Source: an alpha proteobacterium L41A
GTDB taxonomy: Bacteria; Pseudomonadota; Alphaproteobacteria; Caulobacterales; Caulobacteraceae
NCBI GenBank assembly: GCA_000335735.1
Contig: AMYY01000002.1
Location: forward strand, 1-64,000
DNA: 64,000 nt
Reading direction: 5' to 3'
Part shown: positions 52,146 through 60,766 of the stretch, piece by piece
Position numbering within the stretch: position 1 is the first letter of the stretch
Layout: each line of letters starts with the position of its first letter
Notes under the pieces: model-generated
The model's database searches: none
What the model saw: only the letters and a program-made list of their open reading frames with translations
Told to the model about the DNA's origin: nothing
Position numbers and translations under genes: made by a program

Positions 52146-52643
52146 TCAGAACGGGATGTCGTCGTTCAGGTCGTAGCTTTCTTTGGGGCCGCTCGGCTTG
52201 TTGGCGCCGCCGGTGGAAAAGCCCGAGGAGTAGTCGTCATCGCCGCGACCACCGCCGCCGCCGTAACCACCGCCAGACGAGCCGCCTTCCGAACGGCCGC
52301 CCAGCATGGTCAATTCACCCTTGAAGCGGCTGACCACGATCTCGGTCGAATATTTCTCGACGCCCTGCTGGTCGGTCCATTTGCGGGTCTGGAGCGCGCC
52401 CTCGATGTAGACGGTCGAACCCTTCTTCACATAGTTCTCGACCACCTTGACGATGTTGTCGTTGAAGATGACGACGCGGTGCCACTCGGTCTTTTCCTTG
52501 CGCTCGCCCGACGACTTGTCGCGCCAGGTTTCCGAGGTGGCGATCGACAGGTTGGCGATGCGGTCGCCATTGGGCATGGAGCGGATTTCGGGGTCGCGAC
52601 CCAGATTGCCGACCAGAATGACCTTGTTGACGCTGCCCGCCAT
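52146..52643 (-). CDS. ssb: single-stranded DNA-binding protein
   Basis: Coats single-stranded DNA in replication, repair and recombination. The 165-residue protein has the OB-fold start [48 protein letters not shown], a Gly/Ser-rich disordered linker (about residues 108-145) and the acidic partner-binding tip DDDIPF. A LexA box at 52781 suggests SOS induction. The gene heads a run with the DCC, SDR/DoxX and DUF2269 genes. Confidence 0.97.
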   Translation of the reverse strand: MAGSVNKVILVGNLGRDPEIRSMPNGDRIANLSIATSETWRDKSSGERKEKTEWHRVVIFNDNIVKVVENYVKKGSTVYIEGALQTRKWTDQQGVEKYSTEIVVSRFKGELTMLGGRSEGGSSGGGYGGGGGRGDDDYSSGFSTGGANKPSGPKESYDLNDDIPF

Positions 52644-52780
52644 GGAAACTTCCTTCTCGTGTGAGGCGGCGACGACTTCGCCCGCCCCGTCAATTCAGTC
52701 CGATGTCTGACCGGGGCGACGCCTTATCACCAGCCGCTTTCGACATCCGACCCGCCAAAACGGTGGATCATTAACAAAAT

Positions 52781-52795
52781 GTTCCACCTTTGTTC
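52781..52795 (-). promoter_or_regulatory. LexA box (GTTC-N7-GTTC)
   Basis: GTTC at 52781-52784 and again at 52792-52795 with exactly seven bases between, the alphaproteobacterial LexA recognition motif. It lies 138 bases upstream of the ssb ATG in the 166-base region 52644-52809. An overlapping dyad GGTGGA...TCCACC (52762-52788) is also present. Confidence 0.75.
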
Positions 52796-52809
52796 TTTCC
52801 GCGCAAGCT

Positions 52810-53235
52810 TTACTTGGCTGTGGGGTCGGCCGCGATGGCGATGGGGCGGCCCGTCTCGTCGCGCTGGATGGCGCCGGGTATGGCCAGTCGGCCGTCGCCG
52901 GTGCGGGCCATGGCGAAGAAGCGGCTGCCGTTCAGGCTCTTGCCGATCTTGACCCCTTCGCGGTCCACGAAGATGAACCGACCTTGGTAAGCGCCGGCGA
53001 TTTCCTGGTTTGACCCACCCATGCGCAGGAAGCGAAGACGCATCTCCTCCAGCCGCGCGGCGCATTGTTCGAGCTGGGGCTGGTCGTCGGCGATCTTCTG
53101 CAAACGCGGCGGCGCATTGTCCGGCGTGGCCACGAAGTAGCAGGCGCCCTCGGCGAACTCATATTTTGGTTCGTTGGAGCAGCCGCTCAGCAGGGCGGTT
53201 CCAGCGACGATGGCGGCGAGAACGACAAGGCGCAT
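52810..53235 (-). CDS. small exported lipoprotein
   Basis: A 141-residue protein with a signal peptide and lipobox LSGC (Cys at residue 19). Two more Cys occur in EGACYF and LEQCAAR and may form a disulfide. I recognise no family. ATG 53235 overlaps by one to three bases (TGATG) the stop of the upstream single-pass protein gene, so the two are cotranscribed and may act together in the envelope. Confidence 0.75.
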   Translation of the reverse strand: MRLVVLAAIVAGTALLSGCSNEPKYEFAEGACYFVATPDNAPPRLQKIADDQPQLEQCAARLEEMRLRFLRMGGSNQEIAGAYQGRFIFVDREGVKIGKSLNGSRFFAMARTGDGRLAIPGAIQRDETGRPIAIAADPTAK

Positions 53236-53906
53236 CAATTCATCCCGGGAAATTGGCAGTTGCGATCCTGCTCAGCCAGGGTTCTGAAACGGTTGTTGTC
53301 ATTGGACTGTTCCACCCGGCGCGGCACCAGACGCAGGGTCATGTCTCCCCAGCGGCCGTATTGGGCGTCGCCCGGCCCGACGCAGGTTCCGGCGTAAAGC
53401 GCCTGAACGCAGGCGTTCAGGCTCATGCTTGGCGACAGGGTGCGCCAGTCGGAGCCTGTATGCCGCAGGCAGGGGCTGCCGCTGACCACGGGCGTCGGAC
53501 GGGGTGCGGGTTTGGGTTCCACGACCGCCGGCGGCGGGGTCTCGGCCATTTCGACCGCAGGCAGTTCGGGCGGCGGGGCGAATGCGGCGGTTGGGGCGGC
53601 GGCCAGGGCGCCGGTCGCGTCCAGACCCACGTCCAGAGCGTCGGTCGCCAGCCCATTGCGCTGGGCGCAGACCGCCAGGGTCGCCATGCCGACGAACTGA
53701 CCATCGACGAAGCAGCGCAACTCGCGCGTCGGCTCCAGTGTGGGCGCCTCGGCCAGGTTGACGACCAGGCCGCCCTTGGACGCCGGCGGCGCCTCCGGCG
53801 TCTTGTCGCCGCCGCCCGTGAAGATCAGGGCCAGCACGACGGCGATGACGATCGCCACGCCTGCGCCGACCAACAGGATGACGCGGTTGTCTTTCGGAAG
53901 GGCCAT
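53235..53906 (-). CDS. single-pass membrane protein with Cys-rich periplasmic domain
   Basis: A 223-residue protein with one N-terminal transmembrane helix (about residues 8-30), a Pro/Ala-rich linker (about 75-140, for example PPPAVVEPKPAPRPTP) and a C-terminal domain with four Cys (SPCLRH, NACVQAL, GTCVGPG, RNCQFPG) probably forming two disulfides in the periplasm. No family recognised. Coupled to the lipoprotein gene downstream. Confidence 0.75.
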   Translation of the reverse strand: MALPKDNRVILLVGAGVAIVIAVVLALIFTGGGDKTPEAPPASKGGLVVNLAEAPTLEPTRELRCFVDGQFVGMATLAVCAQRNGLATDALDVGLDATGALAAAPTAAFAPPPELPAVEMAETPPPAVVEPKPAPRPTPVVSGSPCLRHTGSDWRTLSPSMSLNACVQALYAGTCVGPGDAQYGRWGDMTLRLVPRRVEQSNDNNRFRTLAEQDRNCQFPGMN

Positions 53907-53987
53907 GAACGGGCTTTCGCGGATGAGGAGGCCAATAACTCCGACCCGGCCTCGGGCGTCAACCGCCTTGACCCGTCCGGATCGCGA

Positions 53988-56690
53988 TCAGGCCATAAGG
54001 CGGCTGAGCGCGGCCTGATAGTTGGCCAGCTGGGTCTGCTGATAGGCGGTCGATGAGCCGGAGCCGGTCTGGGTGTTGGTGATGGCGCCTGTCGACGGCG
54101 CCAGGGCGCGATAGGACGAGCGTACCGCCGTCATGGCCTGGGCCAGCGAATCGATCGCCGCCTTGATCGAGGCCGGATCGTTCAGGCTGAGAGTGTTCGG
54201 AAGGTTCAGTCCAAAGGTCTTCATCGCATCCTTGTCCGGCTTGACCGGACCGACGAAGCCGGGCGTCAGACCCAGCGCGCCCAGGGCGTCCTTGCCGATC
54301 GCGCCGGCGGAGATGATGGCCCCCTCCCTGTTGGCCGCTGTCTTGATCTCCAGCCTCTGGACGACAGGTTTGGTCTTCAGGTCGGTGATGACCTTGGCTT
54401 CCAGCTGACGGCCGGAGGCGGCGTTGATCTTTTTGGCCAGGCTTTCCAACGTGTCCTTGGCGTCGATCGTCACCGTCACGGCGCGGCCGCCGCTCGCGGG
54501 CGATATCGAGAACTGATCCCCCACCCGCGCTGAGGTGGCGACGGTCAGCAGCTTAGAGTCGGCCTGCATGATCTGGCCTTGGGGCAGACCGAGGCGATCG
54601 AGCACGCTGGCGCCGTTTGCCGCGATGCTCAAACTGGTCGGCTTGGCCTGGTCGCCATCCGCTCGCCAGGTCCGATTGGATTGGACGGCTCCGCTCGCAA
54701 GGTCGATCTGGGCCAGATAGCCGGACGTCGGATCGTCCTTGCCCGCGCCTTCCGCCCGGTTCGTGCCGGTGATCCAGACCTTGCCGTCCTTGATGGCGAC
54801 ATCGGCGGCGGTGTCCGCGCCCGCCCCGCCGAAATAGGTCAGTTGGTCGCTTCCTGCGGCCTGGAGATCGGCCGACAAGGTGGCGATGAAGACATCGCTG
54901 CCGCCGGCGTGGGCGTTGGTCACTGTGCCGATGTCGAGGGCGGCGTTTTCGGTGTGGCCTGTCACGACGACCTTGCCGTTCTCGACCGATATGCCAGCGA
55001 TGGCGCCGTTGGCGTAGCCGAGGTCGCGCGTCGAGGCCAGGCTCGGCACGCCGTCGGCGTCCAGGGTGAAGCGGCGAACGACCGCCTTCCCGTTCTCGAC
55101 GCCCGCCGTATAAAGATCGGCGCCGGACAACGTCATGGCCTGAACGGAATCGTCGCCGCCCGTGCCGAACTGCAGCGTCGAGATGTTTACGCCCACATCC
55201 GGGCCGTTGATCTTGATCGGCTGCTCGCGGAAGGCCTGAAGATAGGAATCCCAGCCGCCCAGGGCTGCATTACCGGGCATAGCCGATTTAGACCGGCCGG
55301 CGACATAGACCATGCCATCGGCGCCGAAACGAACCTCGGTCGCCTCGTCGGCCGCCTTGGCCCCGCGCCGCTGGGTCCACAACTCCTGGCCCGAACTGTC
55401 GAACACAGAGACGAAACTGTCGGCTACGGCCGCGTTGTCGCCGCTCTTGCCGGGTTCCAGCGCCCCGGTCACCGATCCGGCCAGGGCGACCCGCCCGTCG
55501 CCGTCGATGGCGATGGAAAAGCCGTTGGCGATGGACGCGGCTCCCAGCAGCTTTGTCTGCATCAGATTGCCGGCGGAATCGTATTTCATCAGGGCGACAT
55601 CGCGCGCGCCCTTGATCGGCTGATTGGCGTCGCCCGCCGTCAGTTCGGCGACGAGCCAGACCGAGCCATCCGGCGCCACGGCGCTGGCTTTCACCGCGGC
55701 GACACCGTCCGGCAGGTCGGCGTGCCCCACCCTGCCCTCGACCCAGAACGGATCGTCCACGCCTTGCTGCGCGGCGGGCGCCGCGCCGCCGTCGGCCTGG
55801 AACTTCAGCAGTTGGCCCGCCGCGCCGGTCTTGCCGACCCCTTGGGTCACATAGACGGCGTCCGAGGTGTCCACGGCCTGGAAGCTGAGGGCCTCGCCCG
55901 TCCCGCCGTTGACCTGCAGCGCCCATTTGTCCGGCCCGGCCGGCAGGGTAATCGTCTTGGTCCCGCTCTTGAATGTCTTGGGTTCGGCCGGAATGCGCTG
56001 GGACGCGATGCGCGTGGCGACGCCTGCGGCCTCCAGCTTGCCGTTCATGTAATCGACGACATTGACCATCGACCGATCCGACGCCCCCATTTCGGCCAGG
56101 TCCAGGTCGATCGTCTGCGTGCCCGTTGCGGTCTTGACCGTCATGGAGAACTTCACGTCCCCCTCGAACGCCTTGACCGAGGCGGTGGGGTCGCCGTCGT
56201 GCAGGGGCGCGGTGACGAAACTGGTCGGCGCCCGCTCGAGCGCATAGGTGCTTTTGACGGAAGTCTTCGAAACCCCTTGCACCAGCCGGACGTCTTCGAA
56301 GCTGGCGGTCTTGAGGTAGGCCGATATCTCCGCCAGACCGTCACCGAAGCGCTTCGCCAAGAGGCTCGCTTCGGACGAAGCAATCCCCTTTACACCCGCC
56401 CGATCGGCCAGGGCGCCGAGCGTGGTCAGCCCCTGATACAGGGCGAACATCTTGCGATAGTCGGTCGAGGCGCCTGCGAGATCGAGGCTGATATTGCCCT
56501 CGTCGATCAGCCGGCGCCCGCCCAGGGCGGCCCGCACGAGATCGCTGGCCTTCGCCGGCGTCGTGGTCGAGGACCAGGGGGCCGTCGGCTGGGTCTTCTT
56601 GGCCTTGATGGTTGCAGCCGTGCTGGAGGTCGATGACGACGTGTCCGTCGTCACCCCGTAAAGACCCAGCAGATAGCTGTTGTTCATCAT
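53988..56690 (-). CDS. flaEY: FlaEY-like flagellar filament regulator with beta-propeller repeats
   Basis: A 900-residue protein. N-terminal part (1-310) begins NNSYLLGLYG; residues about 315-675 consist of SBBP-like beta-propeller repeats (for example YFGGAGADTAADVAIKDGKV); residues about 690-770 contain a flagellin_IN/FliD-like motif (DTLESLAKKINAASG); the C-terminus ends LANYQAALSRLMA. Caulobacter FlaEY, which controls flagellin levels and filament assembly, has this plan as I recall it. It lies 61 bases downstream of the FljJ-like flagellin gene. A FliD-like cap role is an alternative. Confidence 0.62.
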   Translation of the reverse strand: MMNNSYLLGLYGVTTDTSSSTSSTAATIKAKKTQPTAPWSSTTTPAKASDLVRAALGGRRLIDEGNISLDLAGASTDYRKMFALYQGLTTLGALADRAGVKGIASSEASLLAKRFGDGLAEISAYLKTASFEDVRLVQGVSKTSVKSTYALERAPTSFVTAPLHDGDPTASVKAFEGDVKFSMTVKTATGTQTIDLDLAEMGASDRSMVNVVDYMNGKLEAAGVATRIASQRIPAEPKTFKSGTKTITLPAGPDKWALQVNGGTGEALSFQAVDTSDAVYVTQGVGKTGAAGQLLKFQADGGAAPAAQQGVDDPFWVEGRVGHADLPDGVAAVKASAVAPDGSVWLVAELTAGDANQPIKGARDVALMKYDSAGNLMQTKLLGAASIANGFSIAIDGDGRVALAGSVTGALEPGKSGDNAAVADSFVSVFDSSGQELWTQRRGAKAADEATEVRFGADGMVYVAGRSKSAMPGNAALGGWDSYLQAFREQPIKINGPDVGVNISTLQFGTGGDDSVQAMTLSGADLYTAGVENGKAVVRRFTLDADGVPSLASTRDLGYANGAIAGISVENGKVVVTGHTENAALDIGTVTNAHAGGSDVFIATLSADLQAAGSDQLTYFGGAGADTAADVAIKDGKVWITGTNRAEGAGKDDPTSGYLAQIDLASGAVQSNRTWRADGDQAKPTSLSIAANGASVLDRLGLPQGQIMQADSKLLTVATSARVGDQFSISPASGGRAVTVTIDAKDTLESLAKKINAASGRQLEAKVITDLKTKPVVQRLEIKTAANREGAIISAGAIGKDALGALGLTPGFVGPVKPDKDAMKTFGLNLPNTLSLNDPASIKAAIDSLAQAMTAVRSSYRALAPSTGAITNTQTGSGSSTAYQQTQLANYQAALSRLMA

Positions 56691-56751
56691 TCAGACGGCT
56701 CCGACCCTATCCTGCGACAGGCGTCGATAAGGAACCGTTAAGCTGTGGGGA

Positions 56752-57669
56752 TCAGCCCTTGAACAGCGACAGGATGATCTGCGGCGCCTGGTTGGCGATC
56801 GACAAGGCCTGAACGCCGAGTTGCTGCTGAACCTGCAAGGCCTGAAGACGCGCGCTCTCCTTGGCCAGATCCGCATCCACCAGATTGCCGATGCCGGCCT
56901 CCAGCGAATCCGACAGCTTTCCGACATAGGTTGTGTGTCGTTCGATCTGCTTGGCCTGGGCGCCAAGCTCCGACAGGCGGGAGCTGGCGACCGCGATGGC
57001 GTCGTTGACCCGTCGCAGAGCGAACTGCGCCTTTTCCTGTGTCAGCAGATCCGGCGCGGCGTTCAGCAGCGTCTCATCTTCCGGTGTGCCGGCGTTGTTC
57101 GTCCAAGCGTCGATCGCTGCGGTCGACGTGTCCGAGTCGTAGGAGTTGGCCGCGAGGCCTAGGCCCGCCAGAGACATATTCTGGCGCTTGACCGCGATGG
57201 TCTCCTTGCCATCCGCGCTCGCCAGGAAGGTCAGGTCGGTCGTCGCGGCCCCATCCAGGATGTTGGCGCCGTCGAAGATCGCGTTATCCGCGAACGACTG
57301 TATCGAACCCAGAAGCGCCTGAAACTCCTGGTTATAGGACGCGCGCGAGGCTGCGCTTTGGCTGGGATCCGCCGCAGACGTGGCCTTTTGCTTAAGCTCC
57401 AGCAGGATGTCCGAAATCTGCTCGCCGGCAGCCAGCGACACGTCGGCGATGGAGGTTGCGCGCTTGAGACTGGTCGTCACCGCCTCCAACGACCCTTGAT
57501 CCGCACGCTGGCCCTGGGCCACCGCCCAGACGGCCGCGTTGTCCTTGGCGCCCTGAACCTTCAGGCCAGTATTCACGCGGCTCTGGGTCGACGCCAACTG
57601 GTCGTTGGTGCGATTCAGATTCTGCAGGGCGATCATCGCCGAGGTGTTGGTGTGGATGCTGGTGGTCAT
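56752..57669 (-). CDS. divergent flagellin, FljJ-like
   Basis: A 305-residue flagellin whose N-terminal (IHTNTSAMIALQNLNRTNDQL) and C-terminal (GNLVDADLAKESARLQALQVQQQLGVQALSIA region) D0/D1 parts are clearly flagellin but differ from the other four genes here. It lacks their shared leader and instead has GGGGG before ATG 57669 and a dyad at 57706-57734. In Caulobacter the most divergent flagellin, FljJ, sits at the filament base, so this is its likely counterpart. Downstream is flaEY. Confidence 0.9.
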   Translation of the reverse strand: MTTSIHTNTSAMIALQNLNRTNDQLASTQSRVNTGLKVQGAKDNAAVWAVAQGQRADQGSLEAVTTSLKRATSIADVSLAAGEQISDILLELKQKATSAADPSQSAASRASYNQEFQALLGSIQSFADNAIFDGANILDGAATTDLTFLASADGKETIAVKRQNMSLAGLGLAANSYDSDTSTAAIDAWTNNAGTPEDETLLNAAPDLLTQEKAQFALRRVNDAIAVASSRLSELGAQAKQIERHTTYVGKLSDSLEAGIGNLVDADLAKESARLQALQVQQQLGVQALSIANQAPQIILSLFKG

Positions 57670-57705
57670 GGCTTCAAGCCCCCGGACGTTCTGTGGCCTG
57701 CAGGA

Positions 57706-57734
57706 TTAACCATGAGTCGTAATCACATGGTTAA
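57706..57734. promoter_or_regulatory. inverted repeat of TTAACCATG in the FljJ-like leader
   Basis: TTAACCATG (57706-57714) and its exact inverse CATGGTTAA (57726-57734) flank an 11-base spacer, 37-65 bases upstream of the flagellin ATG. TTAACCAT is, from memory, a CtrA half-site in Caulobacter; the dyad could also fold as a leader hairpin in the mRNA. Confidence 0.5.
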
Positions 57735-57807
57735 CGCTCCGGAAACCATGATTTCGCCGTCCGGCAAGCCGGCGGCGTCGGGCATTTCTACTTCAGCGTC
57801 GGACGGT

Positions 57808-58080
57808 TCAGACGGCTGTGTCGATCAACTTCCCCCCGCGATAGGTCGGGTCGCGGCTCAGCTTTTCCACCTCCTCGCGTGGAAGCTGCCGGATCACCTC
57901 GCCTGTCACGCGGTCCAGAACCTTGTAAACGAACTGGTGGTCGCCCACGGCCTCGATGGTGAGGCGGTATCGGCTGGCGTCCTCATTGTCGTTCCTCGCC
58001 ACGGGCTCGTGACGAACGGAGACGGGAATTTCGGGGATTGGCGGAGGTAAGCCTACTGTTCTTTCGACATTCTGCGTCAT
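57808..58080 (-). CDS. flaG: FlaG-family flagellar protein
   Basis: A 90-residue protein with an unstructured N-terminal half and the FlaG signature YKVLDRVTGEVIRQLPREEV (about residues 52-71). FlaG proteins influence filament length and lie next to flagellin genes, as here. ATG 58080, with GGAG 6 bases upstream in GCATGGAGCA. It is separated from the flagellin upstream by a strong terminator. Confidence 0.82.
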   Translation of the reverse strand: MTQNVERTVGLPPPIPEIPVSVRHEPVARNDNEDASRYRLTIEAVGDHQFVYKVLDRVTGEVIRQLPREEVEKLSRDPTYRGGKLIDTAV

Positions 58081-58128
58081 TGCTCCATGCGCGGCGATCG
58101 CTCGCGCCCCTCAAGAGTGTCAAACGAT

Positions 58129-58160
58129 CGGCCGGAACGGTCGTGAGACCGTTCCGGCCG
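58129..58160 (-). terminator. strong terminator hairpin after the 58.2-kb flagellin
   Basis: A perfect 14-bp stem (CGGCCGGAACGGTC at 58129-58142 with its inverse at 58147-58160) and a 4-base loop, starting 7 bases after the flagellin stop. Only a weak U-tract (GATCGTTTG) follows on the reverse strand. Confidence 0.75.
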
Positions 58161-58166
58161 CGCGTC

Positions 58167-58904
58167 TTAGCGGAACAGGCCCAGCAGGATCGAGCTGCCC
58201 TGGTTCGCGATCGACAGCGCCTGCACGCCCAGCTGTTGCTTGGTCTGCAGGGCGGTCAGCTTGGCGCTTTCCTTGGCCAGATCGGCGTCCACCAGATTGC
58301 CCACGCCGGCTTCAAGAGCGTCCTGAAGCTTGTTGACGAAGGTGATCTGACGGCCCAGCGACTTGGACTGGGTGCCCAGGGTCGACAGGGCGCTCGCCGT
58401 CGCGGTGATCGCCGCATCGACGTTGGCGGTCGTGGCGTTGGCGGCCGTGATGCTGCCGGTGTTCACCGCGGTGATGGCTGCGTTGGACCCCAGCGTGGTC
58501 AGGCTGTTGACGCCGTCGAACGATGCGCCGGAGATCGCCGAGGCGATTTCCGTACCCAGGGCGTTGTACTCGGCCAGGTAGGACGTCTGGGCCGCGCCGG
58601 TGGAACCGGCGATGCTGACGGCCAGGCCCTTCATCTCTTCCAGAGCAGCCGTAATCGTGTCGCCGGCGGCCAGGGCCACGTCGGTGATCGACTGGGTGCG
58701 CTGCAAGCCGGCGCGGACCGCGTCTTGCGAAGCGGCGGCGGCGCGTTGAGATGTAGCGATGGAGAAGATGGCCCCGCTGTCCTTGGCCGACGACACCTTC
58801 ATGCCGGTGTTGATGCGGTTTTGGGTCCGCTCCAACTCGCTGTTGGTTTTGTTCAGGCTCTGCAGAGCGACCGCGGCGCCGTAGTTCGTGTTGATGCTGG
58901 GCAT
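58167..58904 (-). CDS. flagellin (copy 1)
   Basis: A 245-residue filament protein: conserved D0/D1 N-terminus (INTNYGAAVALQSLNKTNSE), short variable centre (about residues 110-160) and conserved C-terminus (GNLVDADLAKESAKL, LGVQALSIANQGSSILLGLFR). Secreted through the flagellar type III apparatus, so no signal peptide. Nearly identical over its ends to the genes at 59016 and 59947. Its leader has the three-hairpin element (58911-58966). Confidence 0.96.
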   Translation of the reverse strand: MPSINTNYGAAVALQSLNKTNSELERTQNRINTGMKVSSAKDSGAIFSIATSQRAAAASQDAVRAGLQRTQSITDVALAAGDTITAALEEMKGLAVSIAGSTGAAQTSYLAEYNALGTEIASAISGASFDGVNSLTTLGSNAAITAVNTGSITAANATTANVDAAITATASALSTLGTQSKSLGRQITFVNKLQDALEAGVGNLVDADLAKESAKLTALQTKQQLGVQALSIANQGSSILLGLFR

Positions 58905-58910
58905 TTCTAG

Positions 58911-58966
58911 CCCTCCTTTTCACTTCGTGAGATCCCCGGCGTTTTGCCGGGGTGAGCGTTTTGCTC
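58911..58966 (-). promoter_or_regulatory. three-hairpin flagellin mRNA leader, copy 1
   Basis: Read on the reverse strand 5' to 3': hairpin GAGC-AAAAC-GCTC (58954-58966), hairpin CCCCGGCAAAACGCCGGGG (58934-58952), hairpin TCACGAAGTGA (58920-58930), then AAAAGGAGGG and the ATG at 58904. The order and spacing match the other three copies. Confidence 0.75.
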
Positions 58967-59015
58967 GGGGTTCAAGGCCACGACCCCACCGCAGAGACGG
59001 CGAGGTCTCCGGGCC

Positions 59016-59834
59016 TTAGCGGAAGAGGCTCAGCAGGATAGAGCTACCCTGGTTGGCGATCGACAGCGCCTGCACGCCCAGCTGTTGCTTGGTTTGCAGA
59101 GCGGTCAGTCGGGCGCTTTCCTTGGCCAGGTCGGCGTCCACCAGATTGCCGACGCCAGCTTCAAGAGAGTCCTGAAGCTTGTTGACGAAGCTGACGGTGC
59201 GGCCCAGCGACTTGGACTGGGTGCCCAGGGTCGACAGCGCCGTGGTGACGGCCGTCATGACCAGATCGACGTTCGCCGAGGTGAAGTCGGCGACCGTCGG
59301 CGACGCAGCCGTGAACTTGGCCAGGTCGGTGTTGGCGCTGAGATCGGTGGCGATGCCGATGGTCTTGGTGTCGGTCGCGCCGGTGCCGATACGGACGTTG
59401 ACCGCCGTACCGCCCGTGGACGCCGTCTTCAGCAGGTTGACCCCGTCGAAGCTGGCGCCGTCCAGCGCGCTCTTGATTTCCTGACCCAGGGCCGCGAACT
59501 CGTTTTCATAGGACGTCTTCGCCGCGCCGGTGGAACCGGCGATGCTGACGGCCAGGCCCTTCATCTCTTCCAGAGCGGCCGTGATCGTATCGCCGGCGGC
59601 CAGGGCCACGTCGACGATGGATTGACCGCGCTGGATCGAGCTGCGAACCGAGTCCTGGGCGCTGGCGTTCGCCCGCTGGGACGTGGCGATGGCGAAGATC
59701 GCCCCGCTGTCCTTCGCCGACGACACCTTCATGCCGGTGTTGATGCGGTTTTGAGTCCGCTCCAACTCGCTGTTGGTCTTGTTCAGGCTCTGCAGAGCGA
59801 CTGCAGCCCCGTAGTTTGTGTTTACACTCGCCAT
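59016..59834 (-). CDS. flagellin (copy 2)
   Basis: A 272-residue flagellin, 27 residues longer than copy 1 in its central variable part (about residues 115-180, KTASTGGTAVNVRIGTGATD). Ends are nearly identical to copies 1 and 3. ATG 59834 directly follows the AAAAGGAA site of the leader; six codons upstream (KRNAK) are open but belong to the leader. A hairpin about 58985-59010 lies after its stop. Confidence 0.96.
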   Translation of the reverse strand: MASVNTNYGAAVALQSLNKTNSELERTQNRINTGMKVSSAKDSGAIFAIATSQRANASAQDSVRSSIQRGQSIVDVALAAGDTITAALEEMKGLAVSIAGSTGAAKTSYENEFAALGQEIKSALDGASFDGVNLLKTASTGGTAVNVRIGTGATDTKTIGIATDLSANTDLAKFTAASPTVADFTSANVDLVMTAVTTALSTLGTQSKSLGRTVSFVNKLQDSLEAGVGNLVDADLAKESARLTALQTKQQLGVQALSIANQGSSILLSLFR

Positions 59835-59841
59835 TTTGGCG

Positions 59842-59896
59842 TTCCTTTTCACTTCGTGACAGCCGACGCCGTTTTGGCGACGGGAGCGTTTTGCTC
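59842..59896 (-). promoter_or_regulatory. three-hairpin flagellin mRNA leader, copy 2
   Basis: Reverse strand order: GAGC-AAAAC-GCTC (59884-59896); CCGTCGCCAAAACGGCGTCGG split by one mismatch (59863-59883); CACGAAGTG (59850-59858); then AAAAGGAA and ATG 59834. The second hairpin differs in sequence from copy 1 but keeps an AAAA loop, a compensatory pattern. Confidence 0.75.
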
Positions 59897-59946
59897 AGGG
59901 TTTCAAGACCATGACCCCGCCGCCGAAACGGCGAGGTCTCCGGGCC

Positions 59947-60690
59947 TTAGCGGAAGAGGCTCAGCAGGATCGAGCTGCCCTGGTTGGCGATCGACAGCGC
60001 CTGCACGCCCAGCTGTTGCTTGGTCTGCAGGGCGGTCAGCTTGGCGCTTTCCTTGGCCAGATCGGCGTCCACCAGATTGCCCACGCCGGCTTCAAGAGCG
60101 TCCTGAAGCTTGTTGACGAAGGTGATCTGACGACCCAGCGACTTGGACTGGGTGCCCAGTGTCGACAGGGCGCCGGTCACGGTGGCGATGGCGGTGTCGA
60201 CCTTGGCGGTAGTAGCGTCGGCTCGGGCCTTGCCGCCGCCGCTGACATCCGTAACACCGGCCACGCCCAGAGGCGTGGTGAGGCTGTTGACGCCGTCGAA
60301 GGACGCGCCGGCGATCGCCGACGTAATTTCCAGGCCCAGCGCATTGTATTCGGCCAGGTAGGAGGTTTCAGCCGCCGAACCCGCCGTCGTTCCGGCGATG
60401 CTGACAGCCAGGCCCTTCATTTCTTCCAGCGCGGCCGTGATCGTGTCACCGGCGGCCAGGGCCACGTCGGTGATCGACTGGGTGCGCTGCAAGCCAGCGC
60501 GGACGGCGTCTTGCGAGGCGGCGTTCGCCCGTTGGGCCGTGGCGATGGAGAAGATCGCGCCGCTGTCCTTGGCCGACGACACCTTCATGCCGGTGTTGAT
60601 GCGGTTCTGGGTCCGCTCCAACTCGCTGTTGGTCTTGTTCAGGCTCTGCAGAGCGACTGCGGCGCCGTAGTTCGTGTTGATGCTGGGCAT
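59947..60690 (-). CDS. flagellin (copy 3)
   Basis: A 247-residue flagellin differing from copy 1 mainly in the central part (about residues 95-165). It has its own sigma-54 promoter (60767) and upstream enhancer pair (60854-60899), and may drive copies 2 and 1 by read-through. Start ATG 60690 follows AAAAGGAGGG. Confidence 0.96.
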   Translation of the reverse strand: MPSINTNYGAAVALQSLNKTNSELERTQNRINTGMKVSSAKDSGAIFSIATAQRANAASQDAVRAGLQRTQSITDVALAAGDTITAALEEMKGLAVSIAGTTAGSAAETSYLAEYNALGLEITSAIAGASFDGVNSLTTPLGVAGVTDVSGGGKARADATTAKVDTAIATVTGALSTLGTQSKSLGRQITFVNKLQDALEAGVGNLVDADLAKESAKLTALQTKQQLGVQALSIANQGSSILLSLFR

Positions 60691-60696
60691 TTCTGG

Positions 60697-60753
60697 CCCT
60701 CCTTTTCACTTCGTGAGTTCCGGCGCCCTTTTGGCGACGGGAGCTTTTTGCTC
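60697..60753 (-). promoter_or_regulatory. three-hairpin flagellin mRNA leader, copy 3
   Basis: Reverse strand order: GAGC-AAAAA-GCTC (60741-60753), CCGTCGCCAAAAGGGCGCCGG (60720-60740), CACGAAGTG (60707-60715), AAAAGGAGGG and ATG 60690. From the sigma-54 promoter the predicted transcription start is near 60755, so the first hairpin would lie at the very 5' end of the message. Confidence 0.75.
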
Positions 60754-60766
60754 GGGTTGGTGTGAA

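Noticed and set aside
58129-58160. Attachment site or recombination site
   Set aside because: The perfect 14-bp hairpin directly follows a flagellin stop codon; terminator is the simpler reading and no second copy is seen.
59903-59920. Sigma-54 promoter for flagellin copies 1 and 2
   Set aside because: The best candidate near 59903-59918 (and its counterpart near 58970) has GG-N10-GA instead of GC and a different spacing to the leader hairpin.
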